Below, in pieces: positions 61,056 to 64,000 of a stretch of 64,000 nucleotides of DNA (position 1 is its first letter; the number at the start of each line of letters is the position of its first letter). The notes beneath the pieces are model-generated. The model made no database searches, had not been told where the DNA came from, and worked only from the letters and a program-made list of their open reading frames with translations. The stretch lies in assembly GCF_042432825.1 (NCBI RefSeq), contig NZ_JBHLWN010000024.1:46258-110257 (forward strand), in the 5' to 3' direction. The position numbers and the translations under genes were made by a program. Source of the stretch: Gordoniibacillus chartarius. Its GTDB lineage: Bacteria > Bacillota > Bacilli > Paenibacillales > NBRC-103111.

Positions 61056-62321
61056 GTGTCCGAGCTTCCTTGGATGGCGATTGAGGACGAGGCGGTTCAC
61101 AACAGTCGGGATGTGATTCAAGTATCGATTAGCGCTGCGGACTGCTCCGGCGAAGCGAATGCTCGTATAACAAACCCATTGCTTGCGGCACTGCAAAGTC
61201 TCATTTATTCGCTGGATGACAGCTGGAAGGGAAGCCGAAGGAAGCCGCCGGCTTTCATTCCGGCTGACAAAGGTATGTATGAGTCGGTGCGCGGTATTAA
61301 CGCAATCCGGCTATTGTCAGGCGGAACCGCCGATCTCTTCGGAATTACGCCGGTCACTCACGCGTTAGGCGGAACGTCTCAATTACTTCTTGATACACGG
61401 GATTTAACCGTCCTGCAAAGACGGCTTGTCACTATGGCTGCCGGAACGGTGCTCGCATACGAACGGTTCCTTCACGAGTTGCTGGAAATTCCGGCTTCGA
61501 TCGATTGGGAATGGGCTTCGCCGGGCGGTGAGCGGAGCTCTCTGCATTTGAGTACCGAACAGCTGCAGAACGCTCACGCAATGATCAATGAAATCGTCGT
61601 GACGGAAGAAATCGTCCAGGTGAAGGGAAGTTTGACGGCAATCAACCTGGCAAGAAAAACATTTACTTTGGAAGCGCAGGACGGCCAGGTATACAAAGGC
61701 CGCGTGTCGGAACCGGTTCGGAAACAATACAGCGGTGAGAATCATGCGTTCGAGCTGCCGGTCAAGGTGGAGGCCGTTATCGAAAGACGAATCAGCAGTC
61801 AGGCCAGCATTCAGACGGAAACCATTGTCGATACGCTGGCAGAGCTGGATACCCATCTGGGACTGGATGTCCAAGAAACGCTGTATTCTTGCAAGGAGCT
61901 GTTCCGCCCGTTGGATACGTTCGTGGAAGGCGATAGTGAAGTTGCCGCGGGTTCGATTCTATCGCTCGATGAATATACGGAGCTTGCCAAACTGCTTGAC
62001 GATCTGGCGGGCAGCAATCCGACGAAGGGAGCGCGGCGATTGCTAAGCCCTTCCGATATGATACAGGCGAAGGAGCTTTTGTCGGAAGGGAAGCCGATTT
62101 GCAGGCTGGTAACGTTTTGTGCGCAAATGGCTCTAGCCCATCATGACTTCGCCGATGAATACGATGTGAGTTCAGCCGCGTACGGAAAGCAGCGAACGCA
62201 CTCTAACAAGCTGACCATGCTGATCGCCGACGCTTATCCGGATTATGTGAAATTGCGGAAGCTGATGTTGAACATGATCCATGCACTGGAGGCTGGAGAA
62301 CATCATCAAGTGCACGGCTAA
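61056..62321 (+). CDS. Uncharacterised protein
   Basis: 421 residues from a GTG preceded by GAGGTG. No signal peptide or membrane segments, and no recognised domain. The protein looks globular, helix-rich and acidic. The middle section (about 170-230) alternates strands (VKGSLTAINLARKTFTLEAQ, then VYKGRVSEPV), suggesting a small beta barrel, and recalls immune-type or toxin-modulating proteins only vaguely. It has its own strong promoter and ends just before an IS-derived hairpin that can terminate it. Function not assigned. Confidence 0.7.
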   Translation: MSELPWMAIEDEAVHNSRDVIQVSISAADCSGEANARITNPLLAALQSLIYSLDDSWKGSRRKPPAFIPADKGMYESVRGINAIRLLSGGTADLFGITPVTHALGGTSQLLLDTRDLTVLQRRLVTMAAGTVLAYERFLHELLEIPASIDWEWASPGGERSSLHLSTEQLQNAHAMINEIVVTEEIVQVKGSLTAINLARKTFTLEAQDGQVYKGRVSEPVRKQYSGENHAFELPVKVEAVIERRISSQASIQTETIVDTLAELDTHLGLDVQETLYSCKELFRPLDTFVEGDSEVAAGSILSLDEYTELAKLLDDLAGSNPTKGARRLLSPSDMIQAKELLSEGKPICRLVTFCAQMALAHHDFADEYDVSSAAYGKQRTHSNKLTMLIADAYPDYVKLRKLMLNMIHALEAGEHHQVHG

Positions 62322-62334
62322 GTGTACATCCGTA

Positions 62335-62385
62335 AGAGGCTGTCCCAAAAGTCATCGTAGATGACTGAGGGCAGCCTCTCTTTTC
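62335..62385 (+). terminator. Hairpin at the left end of the IS1182-like element
   Basis: AGAGGCTGTCCC pairs with GGGCAGCCTCT (one bulge), with an inner AGTCATC/GATGACT stem, followed by CTTTTC. It includes the element's left inverted repeat and probably terminates transcription entering from the upstream gene. Confidence 0.6.
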
Positions 62386-63501
62386 ATTTTGTACAAAAAA
62401 AGAAACCGTTCCTTGGTAAAATGGAAGTTACCACCTACCATTTACGAAAGGATTAGTTTCTTTGTACATTCAATATACCATGGACCAACTTTGCTTGCCA
62501 ATGGATTTGGAGGAGGACATTCCAGCTAATCACCTAGTTCGAGTCATTAATGCCGCAGCTAACCTCCTCGACGACGCTATCTTCAACGCGGCTTACCCCG
62601 GAGGCGGACGAGATAGCTATTACCCCAAGATGCTCACCAAAATTATCATCTACGCTTACTCGCAGTGCATCTACTCCTCACGTCAGATCGCCAAAGCCGT
62701 ACGCGAGAACATCACGTTCATGTGGATCGCTGGCAGACAGAGATCGGACTTCCGCACCATCAACCGGCTTCGCTCGGAGCGAATGAAAAATGTACTGGAG
62801 ACCGTGTTTACTGCAATTCTTGAATTCCTGGTTGAAGAGAACTACTTGCAGCTGGAACACTACTTTGTGGACGGCACCAAGATTGAGGCCAATGCCAAAC
62901 GGTATACATTTGTTTGGGGAAAGGCCGTCGTGAAGCAGAAGGTTAAGCTCCAGGAAAAAGTGCAAACCTTGTTCGATGCAATTGAGGATGCCGTAAAGCA
63001 AGAAAAAAGAACACACTGTGGTCAGGTTCTTCTAGAACTGGGCGAATCCTCCGCCATCAATAGTGAAAAACTGGAGCATGCTGTCAAGCAATTGGAAGAG
63101 CACCTGCAGGAGAAGCCCAAAGGCGAGCAGCTAAAGAAAGCGGTGCGTACACTCCGCAAGGACTTGCTTCCTTGCCTTCATAAGTACGAGACTCAAGAAG
63201 CGATTTTAGGCACTCGGAACAGCTACAGCAAAACAGACCATGACGCCACCTTCATGCGAATGAAAGAAGACCACATGCGAAACGGCCAGCTCAAGCCGGG
63301 CTACAATGTGCAGATCGGCACCGAAAATCAATTCGTTGTCGGTTACAGTGTTCACCAGCGACCTATCGATACGCGCTGCATTATTCCTCATCTCGAAAAA
63401 GTAAAATCTAATCTAAGCGAGAACAAGCCGCTTAGCTTTATTCTGTATATCTACTTATTTTCATGCTGAAGGTGTTCCAAAAGCTGCTTTTGGGACAGCC
63501 T
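62337..63501 (+). mobile_element. Internally deleted IS1182-family insertion sequence
   Basis: Both ends carry AGGCTGTCCCAAAAG: direct at 62337-62351 and inverted at 63487-63501. The right end is preceded by a near-palindromic copy (AGGTGTTCCAAAAG at 63472-63485). At 1165 bases it is shorter than complete members (about 1.6-1.9 kb) because the second half of the transposase gene is missing. No clear target duplication was found. Confidence 0.75.
62462..63469 (+). pseudogene. Truncated IS1182-family transposase
   Basis: 335 residues against about 450-550 in complete members. The N-terminal part is intact (MDQLCLPMDLEEDIPANHLV, with the first DDE aspartate in FVDGTKIEAN). Similarity ends after RPIDTRCIIPHLEKVKS, then a short unrelated tail (FILYIYLFSC) and a stop. 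The second Asp and the Glu of the DDE triad are lost, so it should be inactive. The start is TTG at 62462 or a later ATG. Confidence 0.8.
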
Positions 63502-63631
63502 GTTTGCCTTCTTGGAAATGTTCTTGTAGACGGATTGCAGCCACCTTTCTTAATGAACTTACGTTTGTGTGCTAGAGCGGCCGTTGCTCGATTTCCCTGT
63601 TGTCTTAATGTTAAAAAATGAATCAATCTTC

Positions 63632-63673
63632 AAACCCTTCCTGGCATTGTTTACTTGCAATGAGGGTTTTTTT
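63632..63673 (+). terminator. Terminator-like hairpin in the 63502-63963 gene-free stretch
   Basis: AAACCC pairs with GGGTTT and CATTG with CAATG within it, followed by seven T residues. No gene is visible in 63502-63963; the stretch is AT-rich and seems to be debris between two mobile elements. Confidence 0.4.
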
Positions 63674-63963
63674 ACCGTTGATTGAATCCAAGTGATATTG
63701 AACTAACCCATGTGCAGCAATCCGGGTGATATTGGCAGGGTAATTACGTCTCATTTGTTCTAACAGTGGCCTTCACGGCTGAATGCAGCAGACTTCTCGA
63801 GTGCGTTCTTCAATGAGCCTGCGGCGATACCGGACCAATTCTCTCAGCTCGAGTTTACATTAAAGATGAAACAATAATTGTGGGTTTATTATCTGAATAT
63901 ACAATAATAAGTCCCTGTGACGGTATTGGTCAAGCCCCGATTTTGTAGACATTGAAAAAAGCC

Positions 63964-64000
63964 CTAGGCTGCGAGCTGGCGTCGGTACTCTAACGGCGTC
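63964..64000 (-). CDS. C-terminal end of an IS3-family transposase (cut by the window edge)
   Basis: The minus strand reads TPLEYRRQLAA followed by TAG (63966-63964). TP-x-E-Y-R-R is the usual ending of IS3/IS150-group OrfB integrases. The rest of the element lies beyond base 64000; its inner end is probably close to TTTTGTAGACATTGAAAAAA at about 63941, but the boundary is not defined. Confidence 0.55.
   Translation of the reverse strand, partial: TPLEYRRQLAA

Noticed and set aside
63438..63626. Short minus-strand open frame across the right end of the IS
   Set aside because: It spans the inverted repeat, has no ribosome binding site and resembles no protein family.
1..64000. CRISPR array, tRNA or rRNA genes, prophage module
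   Set aside because: No regularly spaced repeats, no cloverleaf-type ends, and no phage structural genes were seen on either strand.

Overview
The window looks like a chromosomal segment of a Paenibacillus-type Bacillota. The evidence is strong AGGAGG-type ribosome binding sites, Bacillus-style puc genes with a PucR regulator, TnrA/GlnR-type operators, two LplB/YtcP/lipoprotein ABC triads each with a membrane-anchored YesN-type AraC regulator, and typical lipoboxes. No rRNA, tRNA or CRISPR array was seen.

Layout. (1) 0-5.6 kb: the tail of an unknown gene, a convergent PAS-PAS sensor kinase, and a two-gene unit made of a membrane CheA-like kinase ending in a CheX-like domain plus a CheY-like regulator with a STAS-like tail. 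(2) 5.8-8.5 kb, minus strand: two half-size chromate-type transporter genes followed by pucR. (3) 8.7-14.2 kb, divergent: a gamma-glutamyltransferase-like (possibly oxamate-amidohydrolase-like) enzyme, a CocE/NonD hydrolase, a cytosine-deaminase-like amidohydrolase and a WrbA flavoprotein, closed by a clear terminator. (4) 14.5-37.5 kb: a long, tightly packed nitrogen-heterocycle catabolic cluster. It holds an ABC ATPase and permease, several hydrolases of unassigned substrate, 8-oxoguanine deaminase, xanthine dehydrogenase with its maturation proteins, guanine deaminase, the full urate-to-allantoin set, allantoinase, allantoate amidohydrolase, ureidoglycine-glyoxylate aminotransferase, a second TrzN/AtzA-like amidohydrolase and a Rieske oxygenase. 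(5) 37.7-38.7 kb: the matching NMT1-type substrate-binding lipoprotein under its own promoter.

(6) 38.9-41.8 kb, minus strand and visibly more AT-rich: a large duplicated SpoIID-like/peptidoglycan-binding gene broken by an in-frame TGA. (7) 42.0-48.1 kb: AraC sensor plus oligosaccharide-type ABC importer. (8) 48.3-51.8 kb: a metallophosphoesterase, a gene fragment, a glycerophosphodiesterase lipoprotein and a GH75-chitosanase-like protein with a peptidoglycan-binding tail. (9) 52.0-57.7 kb: a second ABC importer followed by a YesN-type regulator that carries a frameshifting deletion. (10) 57.9-61.0 kb: a MacB/FtsX-type ABC pair. (11) 61.0-64.0 kb: an unknown gene, an internally deleted IS1182-family element and the edge of an IS3-family element.

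How it fits together: guanine, 8-oxoguanine and xanthine converge on urate, which is opened to allantoin, allantoate and ureidoglycine; PucG then gives oxalurate and glycine. An amidase and the GGT/HpxW-like enzyme in the adjacent operon could finish oxalurate to oxamate and oxalate, releasing the last nitrogen. Three good and one weaker TGTNA-N7-TNACA operators lie upstream of these transcription units, suggesting nitrogen control over the whole region, with PucR as the likely pathway-specific regulator.
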